Assembly (NCBI RefSeq): GCF_004346865.1
Contig: NZ_SMGR01000001.1
Span: forward strand, 1,984,001-2,048,000
Source: Shimia isoporae
GTDB lineage: Bacteria > Pseudomonadota > Alphaproteobacteria > Rhodobacterales > Rhodobacteraceae
DNA length: 64,000 bases
Direction of reading: 5' to 3'
Below are positions 15,403 to 24,800 of this stretch, one piece after another. Made by a program: the position numbers and the translations under genes. Under the pieces are notes generated by a model. That model did no database searches. It had not been told where the DNA came from and was given only the letters and a program-made list of their open reading frames with translations. The first letter of the stretch is position 1; each line of letters opens with the position of its first letter.

Positions 15403-15885
15403 TCAATCTAAAATTTGTTTACCGGTCGCAAACTCGTAAGATCGAGCGACGATCTGTTTCACAACCGTCAATTCGTCTTCATCACGCGGTGAGAAAATCA
15501 TCACCAGCCCAGTTGGCCACTGCCCCTGTGACACCAGATAGTGGTCTTCGCCCCATCCCGCGCTCTTGATCTCAGGCACAACCTCGGCAGGTAAGACAAG
15601 GTGCATGCTGCCGTTGTCGGGCTTCGGATGGATGTGGGCAAACTCTCGTCCGATCATGAAAGAAGCATGATTGCCCGGCACTCCATCCTGCAAAATCAGG
15701 GCACGCGATCCGGGAACCGAAATGCCGCTGGCCTCGTTGTTGATGTTTGGCAGCGCAAAGCACCACGCGTGCAGCTTGTCGATGATCTCGTCCGGCCCGT
15801 GTTGGGTCAGCTGAGAATGAGGAAGTTGTCCAAGCGTCTTCGGCGCTGGCCCAGAGCGTGCTGGAAGGTTGAGGGAAGTGCGCAT
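15403..15885 (-). CDS. DUF5519 (luciferase-domain) family protein
   Basis: This soluble protein of 160 residues has the pattern of the DUF5519 domain: an N-terminal helical part, then HIHPKPDNGSMHLVLP and GWGEDHYL, then a C-terminal FSPRDEDEL segment. The start is the ATG at 15885, with GGAG six bases upstream; an ATG at 15897 would destroy that site, and the frame further up lacks support. The function is unknown: the family name comes from domain databases and does not show light production. It is divergent from a LysR regulator gene 83 bases away, which probably controls it. Confidence 0.7.
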   Translation of the reverse strand: MRTSLNLPARSGPAPKTLGQLPHSQLTQHGPDEIIDKLHAWCFALPNINNEASGISVPGSRALILQDGVPGNHASFMIGREFAHIHPKPDNGSMHLVLPAEVVPEIKSAGWGEDHYLVSQGQWPTGLVMIFSPRDEDELTVVKQIVARSYEFATGKQILD

Positions 15886-15968
15886 TGTCGACTCCATAGT
15901 GTTGCTTGGAATCAAGATATGCGTGTACTCAGACAAATAAATTTCAAAAATCAGCAAACAAGCTTTGC

Positions 15969-16871
15969 ATGAAAGCACAGAAGTCTAGAGTGAACCAAAA
16001 TCTTGAGTGGGCCGACATGCCTTACCTCTTGTCCGTCTGTGAGGCTGGTAGCCTTGCGGGTGCAGCGAGAATGCTTGGCGTGAACCATTCGACGGTTTAC
16101 CGACGCATCGAGGCGGTTGAGAAACGCCTTGGCGTTCGCCTTTTTGAACGCCTTGCGCGGGGATACGTGATGACTCCGGCAGGGGAACGGTTCTATGAAT
16201 TTGGCATTCAGTTGTGCGCTGGTATGGACGAGATTGAGCGTGAACTGGGCGGACAGGATTTGCGCTTGGAAGGCCCACTGACTGTCACAACAACGGACTC
16301 GCTTCTGCATTGTCTTTCGGGTCTCTTTGCGCAATTCCAACAAATGCACCCAGATATCGAACTGCGGTTGATGTCAGATGTCCAGTCGCTCGACCTCATT
16401 CAGCGGAACGCGGATATTGCGATCAGACCGACAAAGGCGCCCCCCGACCATTGGGTTGGACGCGACCTGACAAAACTGTCGTTTGCAACCTATGCCCATG
16501 GGGACTACTGGCGGGCCGTCCAAGATAAAGAACCCGAGGCCTATCATTGGGTGCTGCTCGGCGACGATTTGAACCAATCCCCGATGAGCAAACTCACCCT
16601 TCGATGCAAACACCGACGAGCCAAGTCCACAGTGCTCAATACGATGATGAGTGTGTTTGAAATGGTGAGCGCTGGCTTCGGCATTGCTGCGATGCCTTGT
16701 TATCTCGGGGAGAAACACAAGCACCTCATACGCATCCATGACCCCGACGACAGCGCCAATTGGCACTTATGGCTCTTGGCGCATCCAGACGTTCGGCGCA
16801 GTGCACGGGTAAATGCGTTTTATGACTTCGCGGCGAAAAATGTCGGCGACCAAGTGTTGGGGACGCCATAG
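15969..16871 (+). CDS. LysR-family transcriptional regulator
   Basis: This 300-residue regulator has an N-terminal winged helix-turn-helix (YLLSVCEAGSLAGAARMLGVNHSTVYRRIEAVEKRLG) and a C-terminal effector-binding domain. The helix-turn-helix carries NHSTVYRRI instead of the commoner SQPAxSxxI, as in the LysR group related to regulators of small flanking genes. The ATG at 15969 was chosen; a frame back to 15906 would run into the shared promoter. The gene is divergent from the DUF5519 gene, and the 83-base gap probably holds the operator for both. The 292 bases downstream to the MFS gene contain nothing recognisable. Confidence 0.9.
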   Translation: MKAQKSRVNQNLEWADMPYLLSVCEAGSLAGAARMLGVNHSTVYRRIEAVEKRLGVRLFERLARGYVMTPAGERFYEFGIQLCAGMDEIERELGGQDLRLEGPLTVTTTDSLLHCLSGLFAQFQQMHPDIELRLMSDVQSLDLIQRNADIAIRPTKAPPDHWVGRDLTKLSFATYAHGDYWRAVQDKEPEAYHWVLLGDDLNQSPMSKLTLRCKHRRAKSTVLNTMMSVFEMVSAGFGIAAMPCYLGEKHKHLIRIHDPDDSANWHLWLLAHPDVRRSARVNAFYDFAAKNVGDQVLGTP

Positions 16872-17164
16872 CCCCGTAGTCCGTTCTGTGGTGCCGATGT
16901 ACCGCTTTTGCATTCATTCCGGGCATAACTCTGGGCAGTTTCGATGTCAGCAAAGTCCCGCACACCTGACATCAATACCAACTCCGGCATACTCCACCGC
17001 TCCCAACTCTAGCCTGAGCACCCGACCGCGATCGTGCGCTCGCCCGGACACCTGCGGCGCTGATCCGAGCCGGTCCAACGGCCAACATGACGCCAAACCC
17101 AAAAACGACTCCCCTCTGTCGATTCCCCTCTAGTCCCCGCCACAAAATCCGTCATGCTGCCCCC

Positions 17165-18430
17165 ATGCGCATGATCATTTCCTTCTCGGCCCTCTTCCTC
17201 TCCGTCATCCTGCTGCAACTCAGCTCCGGCGGCCTCGGGCCGATGGATGCGCTCTCCGGTCTGACGCTCGGCTTCACCACTGGTCAGATCGGTCTCTTGG
17301 GCTCGGCCCACTTCCTTGGATTCTTCATCGGTTGCTGGTGGGCACCGCGCCTGATGGGCTCGGTCGGCCATTCCCGCGCATTCGCCGTTTTCACCGCCAT
17401 GGGGGCCATCGGCATCATCGGCCATTTCATTATCGTTGACCCCACCGCATGGGCCGTCATGCGCATCGCCTCCGGCCTTTGTGTGGCGGGCTGTTTCACC
17501 GTGGTCGAAGCATGGCTGCAATCCAAAGTCACCAACGAAACCCGTGGCCGCGCCATGGGCACCTATCGCGTGGTCGACATGGTCGCCTCTCTCGCCGCCC
17601 AGTTGGTGATCTCCGTCCTGTCGCCCGCCGAATATGTCTCCTACAACATCCTCGCGCTGATCTGTTGTGCCGCGATCCTGCCGTTGACGCTTACCACCTC
17701 GCAGCAACCCAAAACCCCCGAGGCCCCCCGCCTGCGCCCGGCACTCGCATGGTCCCGCTCCCCGCTCGCCGTCGCAGGCGTGATCGTCGCAGCGCTCAGC
17801 TCGGCCAGTTTCCGCATGGTCGGCCCTGTTTACGGCGCCGAAGTCGGCCTTGCGACAAGCCAGATCGCATGGTTTCTCGCTGCGTTCGTACTTGGCGGCG
17901 CGATTGCACAATATCCTGTCGGCTGGCTCGCGGATAAATTTGACCGTCGCTGGGTGCTGATCTGGCTTTCTGCCGCCGCGACCATTTCCTGCGCAACAAC
18001 GGTCATCTTGGGCGGCAGCACAACGACCATCATGTTAAATGCCGCGTTCTTCGGTTTCACAGCCTTTCCGATCTATTCCGTTGCCGCGGCTCACGCCAAC
18101 GACTTCGCGACATCCGAGGAGCGCGTTGAACTGTCCGCCGCTCTGATGTTTTTCTTTGCAGTCGGTGCCATCGGCGCACCTCTCTTTGCCTCGCGCCTCA
18201 TTCAGGCCTTCGGCCCCGAAGCCCTTTTCATCCTAATTGCCGCCGGTCACGCCCTGCTGATCGTTTTCGGATTGTCGCGCATGCTCGCCCGTCCGACCGT
18301 CGAACACCGCACGCGTTATGTTTACGCGCCCCGCACGTCCTTCACGATCGGGCGCATCACAAGACGACAAAGAGAGAAACCGACACGCGTCGAAGAGGCC
18401 GAAAGCAATACCGACGAAAAACCGACGTGA
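17165..18430 (+). CDS. MFS transporter, YcaD-like
   Basis: This 421-residue inner membrane protein has about 12 membrane helices and the layout of the major facilitator superfamily YcaD-like group. It opens with SALFLSVILLQLSSGGLG, then GLLGSAHFLGFFIGCWWAPRL, a VVEAWLQSK segment between helices 4 and 5, and a second half beginning near residue 200. The C-terminal tail is basic and charged. The start is taken as the ATG at 17165, because the extension back to 17087 is polar and would put a long tail before helix 1. The substrate is unknown. It is followed after 90 bases by metG without an evident terminator. Confidence 0.88.
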   Translation: MRMIISFSALFLSVILLQLSSGGLGPMDALSGLTLGFTTGQIGLLGSAHFLGFFIGCWWAPRLMGSVGHSRAFAVFTAMGAIGIIGHFIIVDPTAWAVMRIASGLCVAGCFTVVEAWLQSKVTNETRGRAMGTYRVVDMVASLAAQLVISVLSPAEYVSYNILALICCAAILPLTLTTSQQPKTPEAPRLRPALAWSRSPLAVAGVIVAALSSASFRMVGPVYGAEVGLATSQIAWFLAAFVLGGAIAQYPVGWLADKFDRRWVLIWLSAAATISCATTVILGGSTTTIMLNAAFFGFTAFPIYSVAAAHANDFATSEERVELSAALMFFFAVGAIGAPLFASRLIQAFGPEALFILIAAGHALLIVFGLSRMLARPTVEHRTRYVYAPRTSFTIGRITRRQREKPTRVEEAESNTDEKPT

Positions 18431-18520
18431 TGCCGACGTTTTGCAGTCAGCGCGTTCTGCCACTGGAACCGCTCCGCGCTTTGGGCTAGAGGAAACCCAA
18501 GTAACAGCTTGGAAATGCAC

Positions 18521-20236
18521 ATGGCGCGTCATCTGATCACCTCGGCACTGCCCTATATCAACGGCATCAAACACCTCGGCAACCTGGTGGGCAGTCAGCT
18601 TCCCGCCGACCTTTTTGCGCGTTACATGCGGGCGCGCGGCCATGAAGTTCTGTTTCTTTGCGCAACAGATGAACATGGTACCCCCGCCGAACTCGCCGCC
18701 GCAAAGGCGGGCAAGGACGTCGCGGATTACTGTGCCGAGATGCATGACGTTCAGGCAAAAATCGCCGACGGATTCCGCCTGAGCTTTGACCACTACGGCC
18801 GCTCTTCCAGCCCACAGAACCACGCACTGACGCAGCAGTTCGCGGGCCGCTTGGCCGAGATGGGCCTGATCCGAGAAGTCACTGAAAAGATGGTCTATTC
18901 CAACGCCGATGGCCGGTTCCTGCCGGATCGGTACATCGAAGGCACCTGCCCGAACTGCGGTTTTGAAAGTGCGCGCGGAGACCAGTGCGACAACTGCACC
19001 AAACAGCTTGACCCTACGGATTTGATCAATCCCTATTCGACCATTTCCGGCTCTACCGATCTGGAACTGCGCCAAACCAAACACCTGTTCCTTTGTCAGT
19101 CGCAAATGCGCGACAAACTGCAGGCATGGATCGACAGCAAAACCGATTGGCCCGTCCTGACAACGTCGATCGCCAACAAGTGGCTGAACGACGGCGATGG
19201 CCTGCAAGATCGCGGAATCACGCGGGATTTGGACTGGGGTGTTCCCGTTAAAAAGGGCGGTGAGGACTGGCCCGGCATGGAAGGCAAGGTCTTCTACGTC
19301 TGGTTCGACGCTCCCATCGAATACATCGCCTGTGCCCAGGAATGGGTGGACGCAGGCAAAGGCGACGACTGGCAGCGCTGGTGGCGAACCGACAAAGGTG
19401 CAGAAGACGTCACCTACACCCAGTTCATGGGCAAGGACAACGTTCCCTTCCACACCCTCTCTTTTCCGGCAACGATCCTGGGTTCTGAAGAACCTTGGAA
19501 ATCAGTGGATTACATCAAATCCTTCAACTACCTGAACTACGATGGAGGTCAGTTCTCCACGTCGCGCGGTCGCGGTGTCTTCATGGATCAGGCGCTGGAA
19601 ATCCTGCCGTCCGATTATTGGCGCTGGTGGCTCCTGAGCCACGCGCCGGAAAGCTCTGACAGTGAATTCACGTGGGAGAACTTCCAGCAATCCGTCAACA
19701 AGGACCTTGCGGATGTGCTTGGCAATTTCGTTAGCCGCGTCACCAAATTCTGCCGTTCCAAATTCGGTGAACAGGTGCCCGCCGGCGGGACGCTTGGCGA
19801 GACCGAAGAGGCGCTTATTGCCGATCTGACCAAACGCATTCGCGCCTATGAACAACACATGCAGGACATGGAAGTGCGCAAGTCGGCTCAGGAGCTGCGC
19901 GCGATCTGGGTAGCCGGTAATGAATACCTGCAATCCGCGGCGCCGTGGTCCACCTTCAAGGAAGATCCGGAAAAAGCTGCGGCGCAAATCCGCCTCGCAC
20001 TCAACCTGATCCGGTTCTATGCCGTTATCTCAGCCCCGTTCATCCCGGACGCCGCTGCAACCCTGATGGCGGCGATGCAAACGGATGACGCCAGTTGGCC
20101 AGAAGACGTGTCCGCTTCGCTTTCCACTTTAGAACCCGGCCACGCCTTTTCAGTCCCCGATGTAACTTTCCGTAAAATTTCGGATGACGAGCGGGAAGAG
20201 TGGCAAGAAAAGTTTGCCGGAAAACGCGAAACCTGA
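18521..20236 (+). CDS. metG: Methionyl-tRNA synthetase (archaeal/eukaryote-like type)
   Basis: This 571-residue enzyme charges tRNA-Met with methionine. The HIGH-class motif reads HLGN (18-21). One CPNC...CDNC zinc knuckle is at residues 143-159. The KMSKS loop reads FSTSR (345-349), in the context [10 protein letters not shown]. Both motif forms resemble the archaeal/eukaryotic type (HLGN, FSKSRGVGVF) more than E. coli MetG, and the second lysine of KMSKS is a threonine here. The C-terminal part is the anticodon-binding helix bundle. The ATG at 18521 (MARHLITS) fits the family start; upstream ATG 18515 and TTG 18509 are alternatives. A strong terminator follows. Confidence 0.95.
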   Translation: MARHLITSALPYINGIKHLGNLVGSQLPADLFARYMRARGHEVLFLCATDEHGTPAELAAAKAGKDVADYCAEMHDVQAKIADGFRLSFDHYGRSSSPQNHALTQQFAGRLAEMGLIREVTEKMVYSNADGRFLPDRYIEGTCPNCGFESARGDQCDNCTKQLDPTDLINPYSTISGSTDLELRQTKHLFLCQSQMRDKLQAWIDSKTDWPVLTTSIANKWLNDGDGLQDRGITRDLDWGVPVKKGGEDWPGMEGKVFYVWFDAPIEYIACAQEWVDAGKGDDWQRWWRTDKGAEDVTYTQFMGKDNVPFHTLSFPATILGSEEPWKSVDYIKSFNYLNYDGGQFSTSRGRGVFMDQALEILPSDYWRWWLLSHAPESSDSEFTWENFQQSVNKDLADVLGNFVSRVTKFCRSKFGEQVPAGGTLGETEEALIADLTKRIRAYEQHMQDMEVRKSAQELRAIWVAGNEYLQSAAPWSTFKEDPEKAAAQIRLALNLIRFYAVISAPFIPDAAATLMAAMQTDDASWPEDVSASLSTLEPGHAFSVPDVTFRKISDDEREEWQEKFAGKRET

Positions 20237-20250
20237 TCCCTCAAATTTCA

Positions 20251-20272
20251 CAGGCCCTTCGGGGCCTGTTTT
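20251..20272 (+). terminator. Terminator of metG
   Basis: CAGGCCC (20251-20257) and GGGCCTG (20262-20268) form a perfect stem around a TTCG tetraloop, followed by TTTT. Confidence 0.95.
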
Positions 20273-20391
20273 CATTTGGCATTCTCGCGATCGGCGCATT
20301 TGATTTACGTCAGTGACAGAGCAACGTTCGGTGGGTAAATTCATCAACAAGGCTATTGCCGCAGAATTGTACGCCAGAAGGAATACGACAC

Positions 20392-20544
20392 ATGGAATCC
20401 ATTCTGAACTTGTTTTGGGGACTGATCGACGCGCTGCCCCCGGTTTTGACAGCTTCTTTGATGATGCTTTTTATCAGCGGCTTCGCAGCACTTGTTCTGC
20501 TCTTCGTCGTCGGTGCAATCACGCTGCGCAAAGAAGGCAAGTAA
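20392..20544 (+). CDS. Small single-span membrane protein (50 residues)
   Basis: The family was not recognised. The ATG at 20392 is preceded by AGAAGGA at good spacing. The 50 residues form one long hydrophobic segment (about 15-43: LTASLMMLFISGFAALVLLF and following) ending in a charged LRKEGK tail, so a membrane-anchored small protein is likely. It sits between metG and a tRNA-Leu gene on the other strand. The good ribosome binding site and the clean helix argue that it is real. Confidence 0.6.
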   Translation: MESILNLFWGLIDALPPVLTASLMMLFISGFAALVLLFVVGAITLRKEGK

Positions 20545-20549
20545 TCAGG

Positions 20550-20636
20550 TGGTACCCGCGGCCGGACTCGAACCGGCACGGCCTATTCGGCCTAGAGATT
20601 TTAAGTCTCCTGTGTCTACCATTCCACCACGCGGGC
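20550..20636 (-). tRNA. tRNA-Leu (anticodon UAA)
   Basis: On the minus strand the 87 bases fold as a class II tRNA. The acceptor stem is GCCCGCG/CGCGGGT with a G-U pair at 1-72, the anticodon loop is CTTAAAA giving UAA, and a variable arm (AGGCCGAATAGGCCGT) is followed by a GGTTCGAGTCC T arm. The CCA end is encoded at 20552-20550. The anticodon reads UUA/UUG leucine codons. Confidence 0.97.
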
Positions 20637-20702
20637 AGCGGCAGGCGAAGCCTGCCAGCCGCGCGACCATAGCGCCTCGCGCTTTGGTGTAAAGTCACGA
20701 AA

Positions 20703-21245
20703 TCAGAGTTCTTCGCCGGAATCGTCCGTCCGGAGTAAACTTCGCTCAGGCAGCCAGGGATTCAATTCAAGCGCCTCTGCCAACGCTTCTTGCGCATCGT
20801 CATCCCGACCCAAACCTATCAAGACCAACGCGCGCCCTGACATCGCTGCAACATGTTGGGGTGAAAGGGAAATGGCCTTTTCCAGATCGGGAAGTGCCGC
20901 AGCAAAGTCACTGCGCAAAAAGTTCACGAAGGCCCGCTGATTGTAGCCCTCGGCATAGTTGGGGCAATACTTAACCAGAGCATCGAAGTCGTCTCTGGCG
21001 CCTAGTAAATCCCACGACGCGCGTTTCCGCATTCCACGGTCAAGAATCTCCTGTGACACCTCGTCCGGTGCATCTGCATAGTATTCCCACAGTTTGTTGG
21101 AAATAATCTTCGCTGATGTTTCGTCTCTGGCTTCCTGCACCTGCAACAACAGCTCCGCGACCGGGACCGTGTGATCTGGCGCCTCAGGACAGGTCTGGGC
21201 CCACACCGGACCTGCCGCAAACAAAAGGAAAAGAAGGTGTTTCAT
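20703..21245 (-). CDS. Exported TPR-repeat protein
   Basis: This 180-residue protein has a signal peptide (MKHLLFLLFAAGPVWAQ, cleavage after VWA) followed by tetratricopeptide repeats. Two clear repeats are ARDDFDALVKYCPNYAEGYNQ and LPDLEKAISLSPQHVAAMSG, and a third runs DDAQEALAEALELNP. It should work in the periplasm as a protein-protein interaction module; the partner is unknown. It is the only gene between tRNA-Leu and the Lrp-type regulator gene. Confidence 0.85.
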   Translation of the reverse strand: MKHLLFLLFAAGPVWAQTCPEAPDHTVPVAELLLQVQEARDETSAKIISNKLWEYYADAPDEVSQEILDRGMRKRASWDLLGARDDFDALVKYCPNYAEGYNQRAFVNFLRSDFAAALPDLEKAISLSPQHVAAMSGRALVLIGLGRDDDAQEALAEALELNPWLPERSLLRTDDSGEEL

Positions 21246-21281
21246 GCACCAACGCTGCCACGAACAGCCAAACGACCAAAG

Positions 21282-21755
21282 TCACAACTCTGCGAGCCCG
21301 CTTTCTTTTACGGCTTGCATGGCGACGTAAGTGGATGTGCTGGCAACGTACGGCAACGTGGAAATCTTCTCGCCCAGTACCATTCGATACGTACTCATCG
21401 AGGTTGTCCGCACTTTCAGCAGGTAATCAAAATGACTGGCAATCATATGTGCCTGCTCAATTTCAGGGACTTCGCGAACCGCGGCGTTGAAGGCTTGAAG
21501 CGCCTTTTCGCGTGTTTCAGACAACTTAACCTCCACAAAAGCAACGTGATCCCGTCCCAATCTGATCGGATCAAGCATGGCTCGGTATCCTTTGATAACC
21601 CCGTCCTTTTCCATCTTACGCAACCGCGCTTGTGTCGGGCTTTTGGACAAACCGATTTCCTGTGCAAGATCTGTTATGGAAATCCGGCCATCCCGCGCGA
21701 GCACGTCAAGAATCGCGTGATCAAAGTGGTCGAGATCAATCTGTTCATTTTGCAC
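21282..21755 (-). CDS. putR: Lrp/AsnC-family regulator, probable PutR
   Basis: This 157-residue regulator has the Lrp/AsnC layout: an N-terminal helix-turn-helix (DHAILDVLARDGRISITDLAQEIGLSKSPTQARLRKME) and a C-terminal RAM ligand-binding domain. The start is a GTG at 21755 with AGG upstream; no ATG precedes the helix-turn-helix. It is divergent from putA, with 104 bases between the starts, and in Rhodobacter a protein of this type (PutR) activates putA in response to proline. Here that role is inferred from family and position. An inverted repeat lies in the shared gap. Confidence 0.88.
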   Translation of the reverse strand: MQNEQIDLDHFDHAILDVLARDGRISITDLAQEIGLSKSPTQARLRKMEKDGVIKGYRAMLDPIRLGRDHVAFVEVKLSETREKALQAFNAAVREVPEIEQAHMIASHFDYLLKVRTTSMSTYRMVLGEKISTLPYVASTSTYVAMQAVKESGLAEL

Positions 21756-21779
21756 TGCACAAACCTATTTCTAGAATCA

Positions 21780-21803
21780 TTTTGACTTCCATTTTGGTCA
21801 AAA
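21780..21803. promoter_or_regulatory. Inverted repeat in the putR-putA gap, candidate PutR site
   Basis: TTTTGAC (21780-21786) and GTCAAAA (21797-21803) are perfect complements separated by ten bases, and a TTCTAGAA palindrome lies just to the left (21769-21776). The position between the divergent putR and putA starts fits a regulator site. The binding protein is inferred. Confidence 0.45.
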
Positions 21804-21859
21804 ACAGTGAATTGACCCGATGTTGCTCCTGTATACTTCCTAAAATGGAGGAGCGCAAA

Positions 21860-24800
21860 ATGTCCCAAGTCCGCAAATTGATCGACACCCAAACCTACGC
21901 TGACGAAACTTTACTGGTGAACGCATTGAAGGGTTCTGCGTCCCTCTCCGAAGCGGACCGTAAATCAATCTCCTCCGAAGGTGCGCATCTCGTCCGCCAA
22001 ATTCGGGAGACTACGACCCCGGGCATGATGGAAGTCTTCCTTGCAGAATATGGCCTTTCAACAGACGAAGGCGTCGCGTTGATGTGCTTGGCCGAAGCAC
22101 TTTTGCGCGTGCCGGATGCCGACACCATCGATGCACTGATCGAAGACAAGATCGCCCCTTCGGATTGGGGGCGGCACTTGGGTCAGTCATCTTCCTCTCT
22201 GGTGAATGCCTCCACCTGGGCTCTCATGTTGACGGGGCGTGTCATGGACGACAGGGACGGCGGTTTGATCGGCACTCTTCGTGGTGCGGTAAAGCGGCTT
22301 GGCGAACCTGTAATCCGCACCGCGGTTGCCCGCGCGATGAAAGAAATGGGACGTCAGTTTGTTTTGGGGGAAAACATCACATCCGCGATGCAGCGCGCTG
22401 AATCAATGGAGAAAAAAGGCTACAGCTATTCCTACGATATGCTGGGGGAAGCCGCAAAAACAGATGCAGACGCGATGCAATATCATCTTGCATACTCGCG
22501 CGCAATTTCGGCGATTGCCACGGCTTGTACCCACTCCGATATTCGGGAAAATCCCGGTATTTCGGTAAAGCTTTCCGCGTTGCACCCCCGCTATGAAGTC
22601 TCTCAAAGGGACCGGGTAATGTCCGAACTTGTACCGCGCTTGCGGTCCTTGGCCCTGCTGGCCAAGTCAGCGGGCATGGGGCTCAACATCGATGCAGAAG
22701 AAGCTGATCGGCTATCACTTTCAATGGACGTGATCGAAACTGTTTTGGCAGAACCAGCTTTGGCCGGATGGAACGGATTTGGCGTGGTCGTTCAGGCCTA
22801 TGGCAAACGCGCCGGTGCAACGATTGACTATCTGTATGAAATTGCGACCAAGCTTGATCGCAAAATCATGATCAGATTGGTCAAGGGTGCTTACTGGGAC
22901 ACCGAGATCAAAAGAGCGCAAGTCGAAGGTCTTTCTGGGTTTCCAGTCTTTACTTCAAAGGTGGCAACCGACGTCTCCTACATCGCTAATGCTCGTAAAC
23001 TGCTTGAAATGACGGACCGCATTTACCCGCAATTTGCGACGCACAACGCGCATACTGTTGCTGCTGTCCTGCACATGGCAAAAGACAAATCCTCTTTTGA
23101 ATTCCAGCGCTTGCATGGCATGGGTGAAGCTTTGCACGACATCGTTCTAAAGCGTGAAAACACCCGCTGTCGCATCTATGCTCCGGTCGGGGCACATCGT
23201 GACTTGCTCGCGTATCTGGTGCGTCGCCTGCTAGAAAACGGGGCGAACAGCTCCTTCGTGAACCAGATTGTTGACCACGATGTTTCCGCAGAAACTGTCG
23301 CCCGTGATCCTTTTTCCGCGCTCGCTGATCCGCTGGCCCAGCTGCCCACAGGACCGGAACTATTTTTTCCGGAGCGACCGAATTCCATGGGTTTCGACCT
23401 CTCCGATTTGCCAACGCTTGACGCCATCGATACCGCCCGCGCGAATTTTAAGTCCGTAAAAACAACAGCGCATCCGCTTGTTGACGGAAGCTGTCGGCCC
23501 GAGCCGCCTCAACCGGTGGATAACCCATTTTCAGACGAAGACATTCCCGGCACCATTGCCACAGCGAGCGCTGAAGATGTTGAAACCGCGCTGAACGCCG
23601 CCAAACCTTGGTCCGCCCCGCCGTCGGACAGAGCTGCGATCCTGAACCGATCTGCGGACCTGTACGAGCAGAACTTCGGCGCCCTCTTCGCGCTGCTGGC
23701 ACGAGAGGCGGGCAAAACCCCGCAAGACGCCGTCGCCGAACTGCGCGAGGCAGTGGACTTTCTGCGATACTACGCAGCGCGCATTTCTGACGCCTCACCG
23801 GTCGGCACCTTTACTTGTATTTCTCCATGGAATTTCCCTTTGGCAATCTTCACCGGCCAAATCGCCGCTGCATTGGCTGCAGGCAACGCTGTGCTCGCCA
23901 AACCCGCAGACCAGACGCCATTGATTGCCTTCGAGGCCGTTAAGCTCCTTCATGAGGCGGGCGTCCCCGTTTCCGCACTTCAAATGCTCCCGGGCGACGG
24001 GGCAACAATTGGCGCGGCGCTTACCTCCGATCCCAGAGTGGATGGCGTGGCCTTCACAGGTTCCACGGCAACGGCGCAACGCATCCGCAGAACAATGGCG
24101 CAAAACTTGGCACCTGGCGCCCCCTTGATCGCCGAGACCGGTGGTCTGAACGCGATGATCGTCGACTCGACCGCTCTACCGGAGCAAGCCGTTACGTCGA
24201 TACTTGAGAGCGCCTTTCAATCCGCCGGACAGCGTTGCTCTGCGCTCAGGTGCCTTTATGTGCAGGAAGATATCGCCGAGTCGCTTCTAGAAATGCTCAA
24301 AGGCGCAATGAAAGAACTGCGGCTAGGCAATCCTTGGGCGCTTTCGACCGACAGTGGCCCGGTCATAGATTTAACCGCCCAAACAAAAATAGAGTCCCAC
24401 ATCCGAGTTGCGGAAGCGGAAGGCAGACTGCTGTTTCAGACGAAGGCTCCGAAAAACGGGAATTTCATTGCACCCACTCTGATCAAAGTCGGAAGCATCG
24501 CCGACCTTAAAGAAGAAATCTTCGGTCCCGTCCTTCACGTTGCAACATTTGCCTCGGACGAACTGGACGACGTGATCGATGCGATAAACGCCACGGGCTA
24601 TGGCCTGACCTTCGGTTTGCAAACCCGCATAGACGACCGCGTGCAACACGTCTGCGAACGTGTTCACGCCGGCAACATTTACGTCAATCGCAACCAGATT
24701 GGCGCAATCGTCGGCAGCCAGCCTTTTGGCGGCGAAGGACTTTCTGGAACCGGTCCAAAAGCAGGTGGTCCACTTTATCTTACTCGGTTTTGCAAACCGG

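Noticed and set aside
21812-21837. A TTGACC/TATACT promoter for putA
   Set aside because: The hexamers are 14 bases apart, too close for a normal sigma-70 promoter.
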